This document shows, piece by piece, positions 1-8,887 of a stretch of 64,000 nt of DNA. The position numbers and the translations under genes are program-made. The notes under the pieces are model-generated. The model saw only the letters and a list, made by a program, of their open reading frames with translations, did no database searches and was not told the DNA's origin. The DNA is taken from assembly GCF_003479425.1 (NCBI RefSeq), contig NZ_QUHC01000007.1:62001-126000 (forward strand), read 5' to 3'. Origin of the DNA: Odoribacter sp. AF15-53 (GTDB taxonomy: Bacteria; Bacteroidota; Bacteroidia; Bacteroidales; Marinifilaceae). The stretch's first letter is position 1; every line of letters starts with the position of its first letter.

Positions 1-806
1 ATGCTGCGGCACGACAAATCATGGACCAATTCGGGGGCGTGTTTCCCCGGACGAGAGAAGAGGTGTTGTCCTTGAAAGGGATCGGGGATTACACGGCTGC
101 TGCAATATGTTCTTTTGCTTATCGTCAGCCTTACGCCACGGTGGATGGGAATGTCTATCGGGTGTTAGCCCGACTTTTCAATATTGATCTGCCGATTGAC
201 GGCGGGGAGGGAAAGAAGTATTTCACCGAACTGGCTCAATCCTTGTTGGATTCTCGTCGTCCTGATCTTTTTAACCAGGCGATGATGGAGTTCGGTGCGC
301 TGCAATGCGTTCCGAAATCACCGGATTGCGTTCGTTGCCCTTTGAACGATAAATGCCGGGCGCTTGCATCCGGTCAGGTGGAACGGCTTCCGGTGAAAGC
401 GGGTAAAACGGTAGTGAAACCCCGTTATTTTAATTACCTGCACGTTCACGCCCGGGGAGAAACGTTGTTATCGAAACGCACGGGAAATGATATCTGGCGG
501 AACCTGTATGAATTTCCGTTGATAGAAACGGGGCGTCCCCTGACTTTCGGGGAATTGCAACAAACGGAAGAGTTTCAGCATTTATTTCACGAGATAGAGG
601 ACGTGGAAGTTATCCGGGAGGTCGTGGCGAAAAAGCATGTCTTGTCTCATCGGGTGATTTATGCCGTTTTTTACGAAATCCGGGTAGACGTTTTCTCCCC
701 GGAAATGGAGAAATATTTGAGGGTAAAAGATGCGAACGTGGAGGATTACGCTGTCTCTCGTCTCGTGCAGTCCTACTTGGAGACGAGAGAAAGTTTACTT
801 TTTTAA
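1..806 (+). CDS. mutY: Adenine DNA glycosylase MutY, 3' part
   Basis: Base-excision repair glycosylase that removes A mispaired with 8-oxoG. The reading frame is open to the left edge (first full codon at base 3), so the N-terminus, with the expected catalytic Glu, is outside the window; the ATG at 21 is internal. Visible are the helix-hairpin-helix LKGIGDYTAAAI, the catalytic Asp in VDGNVYRVLAR (codon at 144), and the [4Fe-4S] ligands C-x6-C-x2-C-x5-C (codons at 306, 327, 336, 354). The last ~120 residues fit the NUDIX-like 8-oxoG recognition domain. The gene ends 37 bp before the next start and appears unrelated to the downstream sigma locus. Confidence 0.93.
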   Translation, partial: AAARQIMDQFGGVFPRTREEVLSLKGIGDYTAAAICSFAYRQPYATVDGNVYRVLARLFNIDLPIDGGEGKKYFTELAQSLLDSRRPDLFNQAMMEFGALQCVPKSPDCVRCPLNDKCRALASGQVERLPVKAGKTVVKPRYFNYLHVHARGETLLSKRTGNDIWRNLYEFPLIETGRPLTFGELQQTEEFQHLFHEIEDVEVIREVVAKKHVLSHRVIYAVFYEIRVDVFSPEMEKYLRVKDANVEDYAVSRLVQSYLETRESLLF

Positions 807-838
807 TTAGTAATAATCTAAAAAAAAGCATATATTTG
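807..838 (+). promoter_or_regulatory. Candidate housekeeping promoter of sigma gene, locus 1
   Basis: TATATTTG at 831-838 matches the Bacteroidetes -7 consensus TAnnTTTG. A weak -33 candidate (TTAG, 807-810) lies 20 bp upstream. The -7 box ends only 5 bp before the first ATG (844), so the message would be leaderless or nearly so. Confidence 0.55.
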
Positions 839-843
839 TCTTC

Positions 844-1416
844 ATGCGAATGGATGACCAGCAAATTATAGACGCGTTTGTTAAAAACCGACGGGACGGG
901 ATTCGGGCGTTGTTTGAGCGCTATTATCGGCCGCTAGTGATTTATGCCAGCAATTTAATTCATGACGACACGATGGCCGAGGATCTCGTGCAGGAGTTTT
1001 TCGTGCGGTTATGGGAGGATAATTACTTGGAACACGTGACGGATAAAGCTTTGAGCTCGTATCTTTTTTCTTCCGTTCGCAATAGCTGTTACACTTACGG
1101 CCACAAAAGGGATGTCTTGCGGAAAAGAGTGGATTATACCGGTCTTGAAATCGAGGAAAAAATGGCGGCCTCGATCAGTCAGGAAATTGTCGAACGTGTA
1201 ACACAGGCTATCCAACGGATGCCGGAACAAACGGGGAGAGTGTTGGATTGTATTTTAATGCGGGATATGAAATACCAGGAGACGGCCGACGAGTTGCAAG
1301 TGTCGTTGAATACCGTGAAAACTTTGTTACGCAACGGGATGCGTGTATTACGTGAAGTGATGCAGCAGGATAAGGATTTGATTATGCTCTTCGTTTTATG
1401 GCATCAGCACATGTGA
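844..1416 (+). CDS. ECF sigma factor (FecI-like), locus 1
   Basis: 190-residue RNA polymerase sigma-70 factor of the ECF group, the usual size. Region 2 spans roughly residues 20-85, with the core-binding segment LVQEFFVRLWED. Region 4 spans about 125-180, with the helix-turn-helix MKYQETADELQVSLNTVKTLL. The start may be 844 or the in-frame ATG at 850. It heads a locus with a FecR anti-sigma factor and an STN-bearing SusC, so it is expected to be released when SusC binds its ligand and then to transcribe the downstream transport genes. Unusually, ~600 bp separate it from its fecR. Confidence 0.93.
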   Translation: MRMDDQQIIDAFVKNRRDGIRALFERYYRPLVIYASNLIHDDTMAEDLVQEFFVRLWEDNYLEHVTDKALSSYLFSSVRNSCYTYGHKRDVLRKRVDYTGLEIEEKMAASISQEIVERVTQAIQRMPEQTGRVLDCILMRDMKYQETADELQVSLNTVKTLLRNGMRVLREVMQQDKDLIMLFVLWHQHM

Positions 1417-1441
1417 ACTTCCCGGTGAATTGGACTGGGGA

Positions 1442-1455
1442 TGCTTTAGTATAAA
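1442..1455 (+). promoter_or_regulatory. 14-bp motif shared with locus 4
   Basis: TGCTTTAGTATAAA is found identically at 57721-57734. In both places GGACT lies 5-6 bp upstream. Its position between sigma and fecR genes suggests a regulatory site such as an ECF-dependent promoter element; this is inference. Confidence 0.35.
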
Positions 1456-1735
1456 GCTATCTTCTATTATGATTCGCTTTATTGTTTATAGGGTGTTCAT
1501 TATCACCATGAAGCATGCATCTTGCATTCATGGAGCATTCCCCTTCGATTCGTATTATAGGTCGGATATAATTTATTTGCTTTAGGTATGCCTTTTCTGG
1601 GTAGCGTGAAGGTACGGGTGTAACAAGGTGGAGATCGTGGAATAAGGCGTATCCACGGGCAAGGGGTATTTCTTCCTGTACGTGTCGTCATTTCGCCAGT
1701 TCCTCCGGTGACCTTCACTAGTGTTTCGCCAGTAA

Positions 1736-1776
1736 GTTGATTGAAAGTTAACTGAAAGTTGATTGAAAGTTAATTA
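1736..1776 (+). repeat. 11-bp tandem array (GTTGATTGAAA-type)
   Basis: Three complete units and one partial unit with exact 11-bp spacing: GTTGATTGAAA, GTTAACTGAAA, GTTGATTGAAA, GTTAATTA. Similar 11-bp arrays with different sequences occur at 37566, 53195 and 57513. Confidence 0.75.
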
Positions 1777-2017
1777 GCCGGATCGTTAATTTTTTATTGA
1801 TCTTTTCTTGACTATTAGTTGATATATAAGTGGGACACCGAAGGGGGGCTCCGGAGATAGCGGCGGGTCACGGGTGTTTGTCTATAATTTCATGTTAGTG
1901 TTGTAAGGGGTTGTTTAATAATGTATTAGTCTCGTAGTGTAATAAAATTTTGAAAAAAATCATGTTTGATTCACCCGTTTTGATTTTTTTTTAGTCCTAC
2001 TGGTAAAAATAAATAGT

Positions 2018-3181
2018 ATGGCAATATCGGATTATATAGAGGATTTGATTTACCGGGTTCTTTCCGGGGAAGCGGGTAAGGCCGAGCGGGAAGAGTTTGA
2101 AGAGTGGTTGTCTGCAAGCGAGGAACATCAAATGTTTTTTCGAGAGGTAGAACGGGCTTGGCATACGGGAAAATATACGCTGAAATGGGAAAACGTACAG
2201 GCCAGTGAAGCGTGGCAGGCCTTGGAGCGGAAGCATGATCGCCGGAGGCGGAATCGCGTGCTGCGGATCTGTTGGCGGGTAGCGGCCGCGGTGGTGGTGG
2301 TTGTCGGGACAATTTTTGCTTTCTGGCAATTGGATCAGGAACGGGAGCCGGGGAAAGTGGCTCAAGGTACGGTGGTGAAAGCTGGCGAGTCGAAAGCTGT
2401 ATTGGTACTTTCCACGGGAGAAAAGATTGTTCTGGGTGAGAGCGTTTCGGATTTAATTCGGGAAGGCGGGATGAGTATCCGGCAGGAAAAAGAGCAGATT
2501 AATTATGATGCTAAAGTTGGTGATCTCGCGGGAGAGGTGGTTTATAACGAATTGATCGTACCCGTGGGCGGGGAGTATCGTTTGCTGTTATCCGACGGGA
2601 CGATGGTTTACATGAATTCCGAATCCCGCTTGAAATATCCGGTATGTTTTGTCGGGGATAAGCGGGTTGTCGAGTTGGAGGGGGAGGCTTATTTCGACGT
2701 GGCCCGTGATGAAAAATGCCCTTTTATCGTTCATACGAATCTGGTAAACGTGGATGTGTTGGGAACGAGTTTTAACGTGATGGCCTACAAGGTCGACAAC
2801 CGGATAGAGGTTACTCTGGTGAAGGGAAAAGTCAATGTCACTTGTGGAGAAGCCCGGAAGATGCTGGAGCCTAATCAACAGTTCGTGTTGAATAATGAAA
2901 ACGGGGAATGTGTTGTTCGGGAGGTGAACGTGGATACATTTATTGATTGGAAGAATGGTATATTGAATTTTGATGCCTTGCCGTTGGGCGAGTTGAGCGA
3001 GAAATTGGGGCGGTGGTATGGCGTGAAATTCTTTTTCACAAACGAGAAGTTGAAGCAACTGAAGTTCTCGGGCGCCGTGAAGAAATATAATGATATTGAT
3101 TATATTCTTTCCTTGATCGAGGCAACCACGAATGTAACGTTTACGATGAAAGCCGATGTTATAATTGTTAATGAAAAATAG
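2018..3181 (+). CDS. FecR family anti-sigma factor, locus 1
   Basis: 387-residue inner-membrane anti-sigma factor. The N-terminal cytoplasmic part (1-80) would hold the sigma factor. One membrane segment lies at about 83-103 (ICWRVAAAVVVVVGTIFAFW). The periplasmic FecR domain covers about 165-275, with the family motifs VPVGGEYRLLLSDGT, GEAYFDVARD and VLGTSFNVMAY. A C-terminal DUF4974 domain (about 310-385) is expected to contact the STN domain of SusC. The gene precedes susC by 108 bp and is the partner of the sigma gene at 844. Confidence 0.93.
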   Translation: MAISDYIEDLIYRVLSGEAGKAEREEFEEWLSASEEHQMFFREVERAWHTGKYTLKWENVQASEAWQALERKHDRRRRNRVLRICWRVAAAVVVVVGTIFAFWQLDQEREPGKVAQGTVVKAGESKAVLVLSTGEKIVLGESVSDLIREGGMSIRQEKEQINYDAKVGDLAGEVVYNELIVPVGGEYRLLLSDGTMVYMNSESRLKYPVCFVGDKRVVELEGEAYFDVARDEKCPFIVHTNLVNVDVLGTSFNVMAYKVDNRIEVTLVKGKVNVTCGEARKMLEPNQQFVLNNENGECVVREVNVDTFIDWKNGILNFDALPLGELSEKLGRWYGVKFFFTNEKLKQLKFSGAVKKYNDIDYILSLIEATTNVTFTMKADVIIVNEK

Positions 3182-3202
3182 AGTTAGGAATAGTTTAAAT
3201 CG

Positions 3203-3255
3203 AGGGAATAAAAATACCGGAAAGTATTAGGACCACGTTCCGGTATTCACTCCCT
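3203..3255 (+). promoter_or_regulatory. Hairpin in fecR-susC leader, locus 1
   Basis: A perfect 10-bp stem AATACCGGAA (3213-3222) / TTCCGGTATT (3238-3247) is extended by an outer AGGGA (3203-3207) / TCCCT (3251-3255). No T run follows, so it fits an mRNA processing or stability element, or an attenuator, better than a terminator. Confidence 0.55.
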
Positions 3256-3289
3256 AGAGAGTATCAAGTATCACTTAATTTACAAATGT

Positions 3290-6200
3290 ATGAAAAAAAG
3301 TAATGTCTTGTGGCTTATTTTCTCAAAAAATAAGCGGCAACAATTCTTTCGAGTTATGAGGCTAATAGGTATTCTATGCGTGTGCTTCACGTGTACGCTA
3401 TCGGCGACCGTGACGGCACAACAGAAATTGAGCATGAAGTTGGGGGAAACGTCGATCAAGACGGTATTCGAGGAGATTCGCAGGCAAACGAACAGGATCG
3501 TGATTTATAATGATGACCGGTTGGCGTTGCGGCAGAAGGTGAATGCCGATTTTGAGAATCTTGAATTAAAAGAGGTTTTGGATCGTATTTTGGTGGGTAG
3601 TAATATGACTTACCGCTTCGTGGATGATTATATCGTGATTGTTCCCGCGGCGAAAATGGGTAGGGATAGTTCGATTACACGGTACACGATAAAAGGAAAG
3701 GTCGTGGATAAAAGGGGAGAACCCGTGCCGGGTGTGACCGTGCGTTTGGATAGTACGACGTTGGGGACGGCCACGGATCTGAACGGGGAGTTCTCTTTGA
3801 CCTTGTCGATGAACAAGGGGACTTTGGTGTTTTCTTTTATCGGGATGAAGACCCGGAAAGTGGCGTATACGGGGCAAAAATCTCTTCACGTGGTGATGGA
3901 AGAAGACGCGACGGAAGTGGAAGAGGTGGTTGTGAACGGTTATTTTTCGAAGAGCAAGGAAAGTTTCACGGGTAACGTGGTCTCCGTGAGCAAGGAGGAA
4001 TTGGCGAAAGTTTCTTCCAATAATCTGATCAGTGCCTTGCAGGTGTTTGATCCCTCGTTCCGGTTACGGGAAAACGTGGATATGGGTTCAGATCCGAATA
4101 GTTTACCCGATTTCCGAATCCGCGGTAATTCCGGTTTCGGGACGGGGCGAGTGTCCGAGGCATCGCTTCGGAATGATCCTAATCTCCCTACATTTATCTT
4201 GGATGGTTACGAGGTTAATGTGGAGAAGATTTTCGACTTGAATATTGATCGTATCGAAAATGTCACGATATTGAAGGATGCTTCGGCCACGGCTATTTAC
4301 GGTTCGCGTGCGGCGAACGGGGTTGTGGTCGTGACGACGAAGGCTCCGGAACCCGGTCAGTTGAGAGTGGCTTATAACTTGAACGTGGCGATTACGGCTC
4401 CGGATTTATCGGATTATGACTTGATGAATGCCCGTGAGAAGTTACAGGCGGAGTTGGATGCGGGATTGTACGATTCTGACGATATTTCTTCCCAACAATT
4501 GTTGAGGATGGATTACGCGGAACGTTTGGAGCGTGTGCAGAAAGGGGTTAACACGTACTGGTTGTCTAAACCGTTGGAAATAGCCGTCGGACACAAGCAT
4601 TCGCTGTACGTGGAAGGTGGAGACCAGAGCGTGCGTTATGGCATTGATTTGAATTACCAGGCTAATCCCGGGGTGATGAAGAAGTCCGAGCGGGATCGCT
4701 TCGGGGTAGGATTCTTGCTGTCTTACAATTTGAATAATAAGCTGTTGTTCCGGAATAAACTGACGGTTGATAAGATGAAAGCTAATGGTTCTCCTTACGG
4801 ATCGTTCCGGGAGTTCGGTAAGGCGAATCCTTACGAGCAGGCTTATGACGAGGACGGGCATTTGATCCTGTCTTTCCAGCCGCATGTAGCGACGTCACGT
4901 CGTTTCCCGAATCCCTTGTACGAGTCGACGTTAAATCACAAGGATTTCTCGACCTACACGGAATGGACGGATAATTTCGATCTGGATTGGTATATGAATG
5001 ATTATTTCCGTCTAAAAGCCCGGTTGTCTTATTCGGAACGGACGGATAAGCAAGAGAAGTTCACGGACCCGGAATCGAGCGAATATAATAAATACGAGTA
5101 TCAGGAAGGGGAAGGAATCCTGAAAAAAGGCGAGGCATACAGTTTTCAGGAAAAAAGTTCTAATCTGGATTTGAATGTGGTGTTGAGTTATAACCGACAA
5201 TTCGGACAACATTATTTGAGTGCCGTTCTAGGAGCTAATGTCATAGAATCACGTTTCGCGAATGAATCTTATAGCGTGATCGGTTTCCCCACGGGAAGTA
5301 TGGATTATATCTCGTTTGGAAAAGAGTTTAAGGATTTATCTCCGGACGGGGAAGAGGGATTATCCCGTTTGGTCGGGGCGTTTATGAACTTGAATTACAC
5401 GTGGAATAATATTTATTTGCTGGATCTTTCGGGACGTTATGACGGTTCTTCCAAGTTCGGTTCGAATAAGAGATATGCCCCGTTCTGGTCGGTGGGTATC
5501 GGTTGGAATATTCATAACGAGAAGTTTTTCGGGGGACTCACGAGTGTTATCAATCACTTGAAGATCACGGCGAACGTGGGAGCCACGGGGAAGGCTTCTT
5601 TTGAAGCTTACGAGGCGCAGGATGTGTACGAGTATTATAAGGGACAGTGGTATGCCGGAGGTTTGGGCGTGATCATGAACAACATGGGAAACACGAATCT
5701 GCAATGGGAGAAAACGAAGACTTTCGACGGGAATTTTGAAATCCAATTCAAAGACGGTTTGGTTAGCTTGGATGCCAATTATTACGTGAAGAGAACGAAA
5801 GATTTATTAGCCGATATCACGATTCCCTTGTCTTCAGGTTTCGAAAGTTATCGGGATAATCTGGGCGAATTGGAGAATAAAGGATTTGAGATTTCTTTGC
5901 GCGGTTTTATCTTGAGGAATAAAGACGTGGTGTTGAACGTGTTCGGTTCTATCGCTCACAATAAGAACGTGATCAAGAAAATTGCCAATTCACTGGAGAC
6001 TTATAATAAGAAAGTGGATGATGAGCAGGATAATTATGAACCGGGATGGGGTGAGTCTATCGAGACGGCCAAACCTATGGTGCAGTTCAAGGAGGGACAG
6101 TCGTCGACGGCCATTTATGCCGTGAAGTCGCATGGGATTAACCCGATGAACGGTAAAGAGGTTTTCGAGGATCTTAACGGTAATTTGACTTACAAGTGGA

Positions 6201-6685
6201 GTGCTGCTAACAAAATTGTGTGTGGCGACACGGAGCCTAAAGTTTCCGGGGCTTTTGGCCTGAACGCGGACTGGAAGGGTTTTAACCTGAACATGAGTTT
6301 TCTGTACCAATGCGGGGGACAGGTGTATAACCAGACGCTGGTGGACCGGGTGGAAGATGCCGATTTGAATTATAACGTGGATCGCCGGGTGATGAAGGGC
6401 AGATGGAAGAAGCCGGGAGATCATACCTTCTTCAAAGATATCAAGAACCGGGAAAGAACGGAAGTTTCTTCTCGTTTCGTGCAGGATGAGAACGTGCTGC
6501 AACTTAAATCGTTGTCGCTGTCTTATTCTTTCCCCCAACAGTTAATCGGGAAATGGGGAATGGAACGCTTGAAGTTGAACTTTTTGATGGAGGATGTGTT
6601 CCGTTTGTCGAGTGTTAAACGGGAACGGGGATTGGATTACCCGTTTGCACGCACGTTTAATCTGGGCTTACAAGTGCAGTTTTAA
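3290..6685 (+). CDS. SusC/RagA TonB-dependent transporter with STN domain, locus 1
   Basis: 1131-residue outer-membrane barrel of the SusC family. Signal peptide to about residue 43 (ATVTAQ). The STN signalling domain covers about 46-118, a carboxypeptidase-regulatory-like domain about 132-205 (KGKVVDKRGEPVPGVTVRL), and the plug starts near 212 (EEVVVNGYF) and includes TILKDASATAIYGSRAANG. A beta-barrel follows, ending in LGLQVQF with the terminal Phe typical of outer-membrane proteins. The STN domain marks it as a transducer for the FecR/sigma pair upstream. Energy comes from TonB-ExbBD, encoded elsewhere. The ligand cannot be read from sequence. Confidence 0.94.
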   Translation: MKKSNVLWLIFSKNKRQQFFRVMRLIGILCVCFTCTLSATVTAQQKLSMKLGETSIKTVFEEIRRQTNRIVIYNDDRLALRQKVNADFENLELKEVLDRILVGSNMTYRFVDDYIVIVPAAKMGRDSSITRYTIKGKVVDKRGEPVPGVTVRLDSTTLGTATDLNGEFSLTLSMNKGTLVFSFIGMKTRKVAYTGQKSLHVVMEEDATEVEEVVVNGYFSKSKESFTGNVVSVSKEELAKVSSNNLISALQVFDPSFRLRENVDMGSDPNSLPDFRIRGNSGFGTGRVSEASLRNDPNLPTFILDGYEVNVEKIFDLNIDRIENVTILKDASATAIYGSRAANGVVVVTTKAPEPGQLRVAYNLNVAITAPDLSDYDLMNAREKLQAELDAGLYDSDDISSQQLLRMDYAERLERVQKGVNTYWLSKPLEIAVGHKHSLYVEGGDQSVRYGIDLNYQANPGVMKKSERDRFGVGFLLSYNLNNKLLFRNKLTVDKMKANGSPYGSFREFGKANPYEQAYDEDGHLILSFQPHVATSRRFPNPLYESTLNHKDFSTYTEWTDNFDLDWYMNDYFRLKARLSYSERTDKQEKFTDPESSEYNKYEYQEGEGILKKGEAYSFQEKSSNLDLNVVLSYNRQFGQHYLSAVLGANVIESRFANESYSVIGFPTGSMDYISFGKEFKDLSPDGEEGLSRLVGAFMNLNYTWNNIYLLDLSGRYDGSSKFGSNKRYAPFWSVGIGWNIHNEKFFGGLTSVINHLKITANVGATGKASFEAYEAQDVYEYYKGQWYAGGLGVIMNNMGNTNLQWEKTKTFDGNFEIQFKDGLVSLDANYYVKRTKDLLADITIPLSSGFESYRDNLGELENKGFEISLRGFILRNKDVVLNVFGSIAHNKNVIKKIANSLETYNKKVDDEQDNYEPGWGESIETAKPMVQFKEGQSSTAIYAVKSHGINPMNGKEVFEDLNGNLTYKWSAANKIVCGDTEPKVSGAFGLNADWKGFNLNMSFLYQCGGQVYNQTLVDRVEDADLNYNVDRRVMKGRWKKPGDHTFFKDIKNRERTEVSSRFVQDENVLQLKSLSLSYSFPQQLIGKWGMERLKLNFLMEDVFRLSSVKRERGLDYPFARTFNLGLQVQF

Positions 6686-6703
6686 TTCTGTTGAATGTAA
6701 AAA

Positions 6704-8170
6704 ATGAAGTATATGAAAAATAAAGTTATAATGGTTGTCGCGTTGTTCGTGTTTACCGTGGTGAACAGTGGCTGTGATAACTGGTTGGACGTGACGCCAC
6801 AGGCGCAGGTGAATGCGGATAAGTTGTTTTCTCAACCCAAGGGTTTCGAGAATGCGTTGTACGGGATATATACATCCATGACCGACCCGGCTATATACGG
6901 GACTCACATGACTTTCGGGATGATGGACGTGCTGGCACAGTATTACAAGGTACACACGGATAGGTATCACGATTTGTACGAGGGGGCGAGGTATAATTAT
7001 AATAATTCGGCCGTGCAGGACGTGATTCGCGGCATGTGGCTGAAATCATATAATAGTATCGCGAATTGTAACGTGTTGCTGGATTATCTGGGGGAGAAAT
7101 CTCCTTCTTTTTTCGAGGGAGACAGGTATAAATACCTGTTGGCGGAGACCATTGCCATACGGGCTTATTTGCATTTTGATCTGTTAAGAGCCTTTGCCCC
7201 GTCGTGGAAAAAGGACAAGGATGCTTTGTGCTTGCCTTATGCTGATAATTTCACGGATAAGGTACACGGGCAACGTAAGACCAGCGAGATCGTGACCTTG
7301 ATCTTGAGTGATCTGGATAGTGCCCGCAATATGTTGAAAAGTATTGATCCGGCTCGTGAGGAGGGATTCAAGGATATGTATAATCATTACGTGACCGAAC
7401 TTGGCGAGGAATTCACTTCAGCTAGGGCATACCGGTTGAATTATTGGGCGATTACCGGTTTGATGGCCCGCGTGTATCATTACATGGGGGATGCTAGAGC
7501 TTATACTTATGCACGGGAGGTTATCCAGGCGCAAGAAGATGGATATTTTGTATTTACCGAGGAGAGTGCTTTAAGTGCCCCTTTGAAATCACGGGATGTT
7601 GTCATGCAGAATGAGATTTTATTTGCTTTAAACTTTCCGGGGGTTCATGATCTGTGGTATTCTTATGATGCCGGTAGTAGCCAGTTTGCAATTAATGATA
7701 AGGCATCAATCTATCCTTCTTCAGATGATTTTAGAAAAGAGTATTTGATTGTTTCCAATGATCGGGGGAATGAGGTTTCGGTGAAATATGCCGATGTGAA
7801 GTCCGAGAATGGAGGGAAAGTTCCGATGATTCGTTTGTCCGAGATGTATCTGATCGCGGCAGAAAGTGGTTTCAAGACGCATAAAACCGATGCGATTGAA
7901 TGTTTGAAAACTTTGCGTGAGATACGTGGGATTGACGGGACGATTTCAGCGTCTATTTTGGAGGATGAATTCGTGAAAGAGTTGACGAAGGAGGCTCGCC
8001 GGGAGTTTTTGGGTGAAGGCCAGATGTTTTACTGGTACAAACGTCTGGGGCTTCCCGTGGATCAGGGAAATACGACCGTGACGCTTGATCCGGTGCAGTT
8101 TTGCCTGCCGTTACCCGCCACGGAGGTGGAATTCGGGGGACGAAAAGAAGATTATTTAAAAGGTTTGTAA
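6704..8170 (+). CDS. RagB/SusD family surface lipoprotein, locus 1
   Basis: 488-residue substrate-binding lid of the SusCD pair. The lipoprotein signal ends in VNSGC (Cys24), followed by the DNWLDVTPQ start typical of the family. TPR-like helical segments are seen (AIRAYLHFDLLRAFAP; ARVYHYMGDARAY). The C-terminus carries the conserved RLSEMYLIAAESG and REFLGEGQMFYWYKRLG stretches. It begins 18 bp after susC, clearly in the same operon. An alternative start is the ATG at 6713. Confidence 0.93.
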   Translation: MKYMKNKVIMVVALFVFTVVNSGCDNWLDVTPQAQVNADKLFSQPKGFENALYGIYTSMTDPAIYGTHMTFGMMDVLAQYYKVHTDRYHDLYEGARYNYNNSAVQDVIRGMWLKSYNSIANCNVLLDYLGEKSPSFFEGDRYKYLLAETIAIRAYLHFDLLRAFAPSWKKDKDALCLPYADNFTDKVHGQRKTSEIVTLILSDLDSARNMLKSIDPAREEGFKDMYNHYVTELGEEFTSARAYRLNYWAITGLMARVYHYMGDARAYTYAREVIQAQEDGYFVFTEESALSAPLKSRDVVMQNEILFALNFPGVHDLWYSYDAGSSQFAINDKASIYPSSDDFRKEYLIVSNDRGNEVSVKYADVKSENGGKVPMIRLSEMYLIAAESGFKTHKTDAIECLKTLREIRGIDGTISASILEDEFVKELTKEARREFLGEGQMFYWYKRLGLPVDQGNTTVTLDPVQFCLPLPATEVEFGGRKEDYLKGL

Positions 8171-8188
8171 CGATTAAATGATTGAATT

Positions 8189-8887
8189 ATGAAGATTTTA
8201 TATGTAATGATTTTAGTCCTCTTTTTCGGGTTGTTTTCTTGCTCGGAAGCAGAGTTGAAAGGATATGCTTCGGACGATTATATCCAGTTTTATAAGTCCG
8301 CGGCGGATAGTACCGTTTTTTCGTTTGCTTATGACGAGACGTTGGAGTCGGGAGTGGTGAGTTTGAAACTGAATCTGATTTCTCCCGTGGTAGACCGGGA
8401 GCGAGCATACACGGTGAATTTTTTGGAAGCCGAGAGTTCTGCAAAAGTGGGTGTGGATTTTGAATTGCCAACGGGCGACCAGAAAGTGCTGGCAAATGAT
8501 TCGATTGCCTGGTTTGAGGTGAACGTGAAACGAAATAAGAATTTGCAAAAGGCCGTGACGGCTGTTTTTGAGATTGGCGAGTCGGCTGATTTCAGGCCGG
8601 GTATGGTGAGTAACCGTAAGGCTCGTGTCGTGATCACGAATGAGTTAACACGTCCGGAGTGGTGGAATGAATGGCACGAACAGAACGGTTTGGGAAAATA
8701 TTCGGATTTGAAATACCGGACTTTTATGCGGGAGATGAAAGTGCATGATTTAACCTTGATAGCGGACGGCGGTGAAATGGATTATTCAACGATGCGTGCC
8801 TACGTGTTGAAGTTTAAATACTGGTTACAGGACAACCCGACGCCTGACGAGGACGGGAGTACGATGAGTGTTGCGATGAGAGGCTAA
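8189..8887 (+). CDS. DUF4843 domain lipoprotein, locus 1
   Basis: 232-residue lipoprotein with lipobox LFSC (Cys18). The beta-rich body and the TNELTRPEWW segment match the DUF4843 family that accompanies SusCD pairs; the molecular role of the family is not established. The stop codon overlaps the next start by one base (TAATG), showing translational coupling. It resembles the proteins at 48415 and, in its N-terminal part, at 22058. Probably a surface-exposed accessory subunit of the transporter (inference). Confidence 0.85.
   Translation: MKILYVMILVLFFGLFSCSEAELKGYASDDYIQFYKSAADSTVFSFAYDETLESGVVSLKLNLISPVVDRERAYTVNFLEAESSAKVGVDFELPTGDQKVLANDSIAWFEVNVKRNKNLQKAVTAVFEIGESADFRPGMVSNRKARVVITNELTRPEWWNEWHEQNGLGKYSDLKYRTFMREMKVHDLTLIADGGEMDYSTMRAYVLKFKYWLQDNPTPDEDGSTMSVAMRG

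Larger units (their letters stand above)
1417..2017. other. Long sigma-FecR intergenic region, locus 1
   Basis: Six hundred bases with no convincing gene on either strand; the short open frames here lack family features. It holds a 14-mer (1442-1455) shared with the sigma-FecR region of locus 4, a small hairpin (CATGAA at 1508-1513 with TTCATG downstream), an 11-bp tandem array (1736-1776), and an AT-rich stretch with a T run just before fecR. The sigma-dependent promoter for fecR-susCD probably lies here, but I cannot place it. Confidence 0.5.

Noticed and set aside
1417..2017. Short open frames in the sigma-FecR gap of locus 1 as genes
   Set aside because: No start context, no family features, and the only likely signals are repeats and regulatory motifs.
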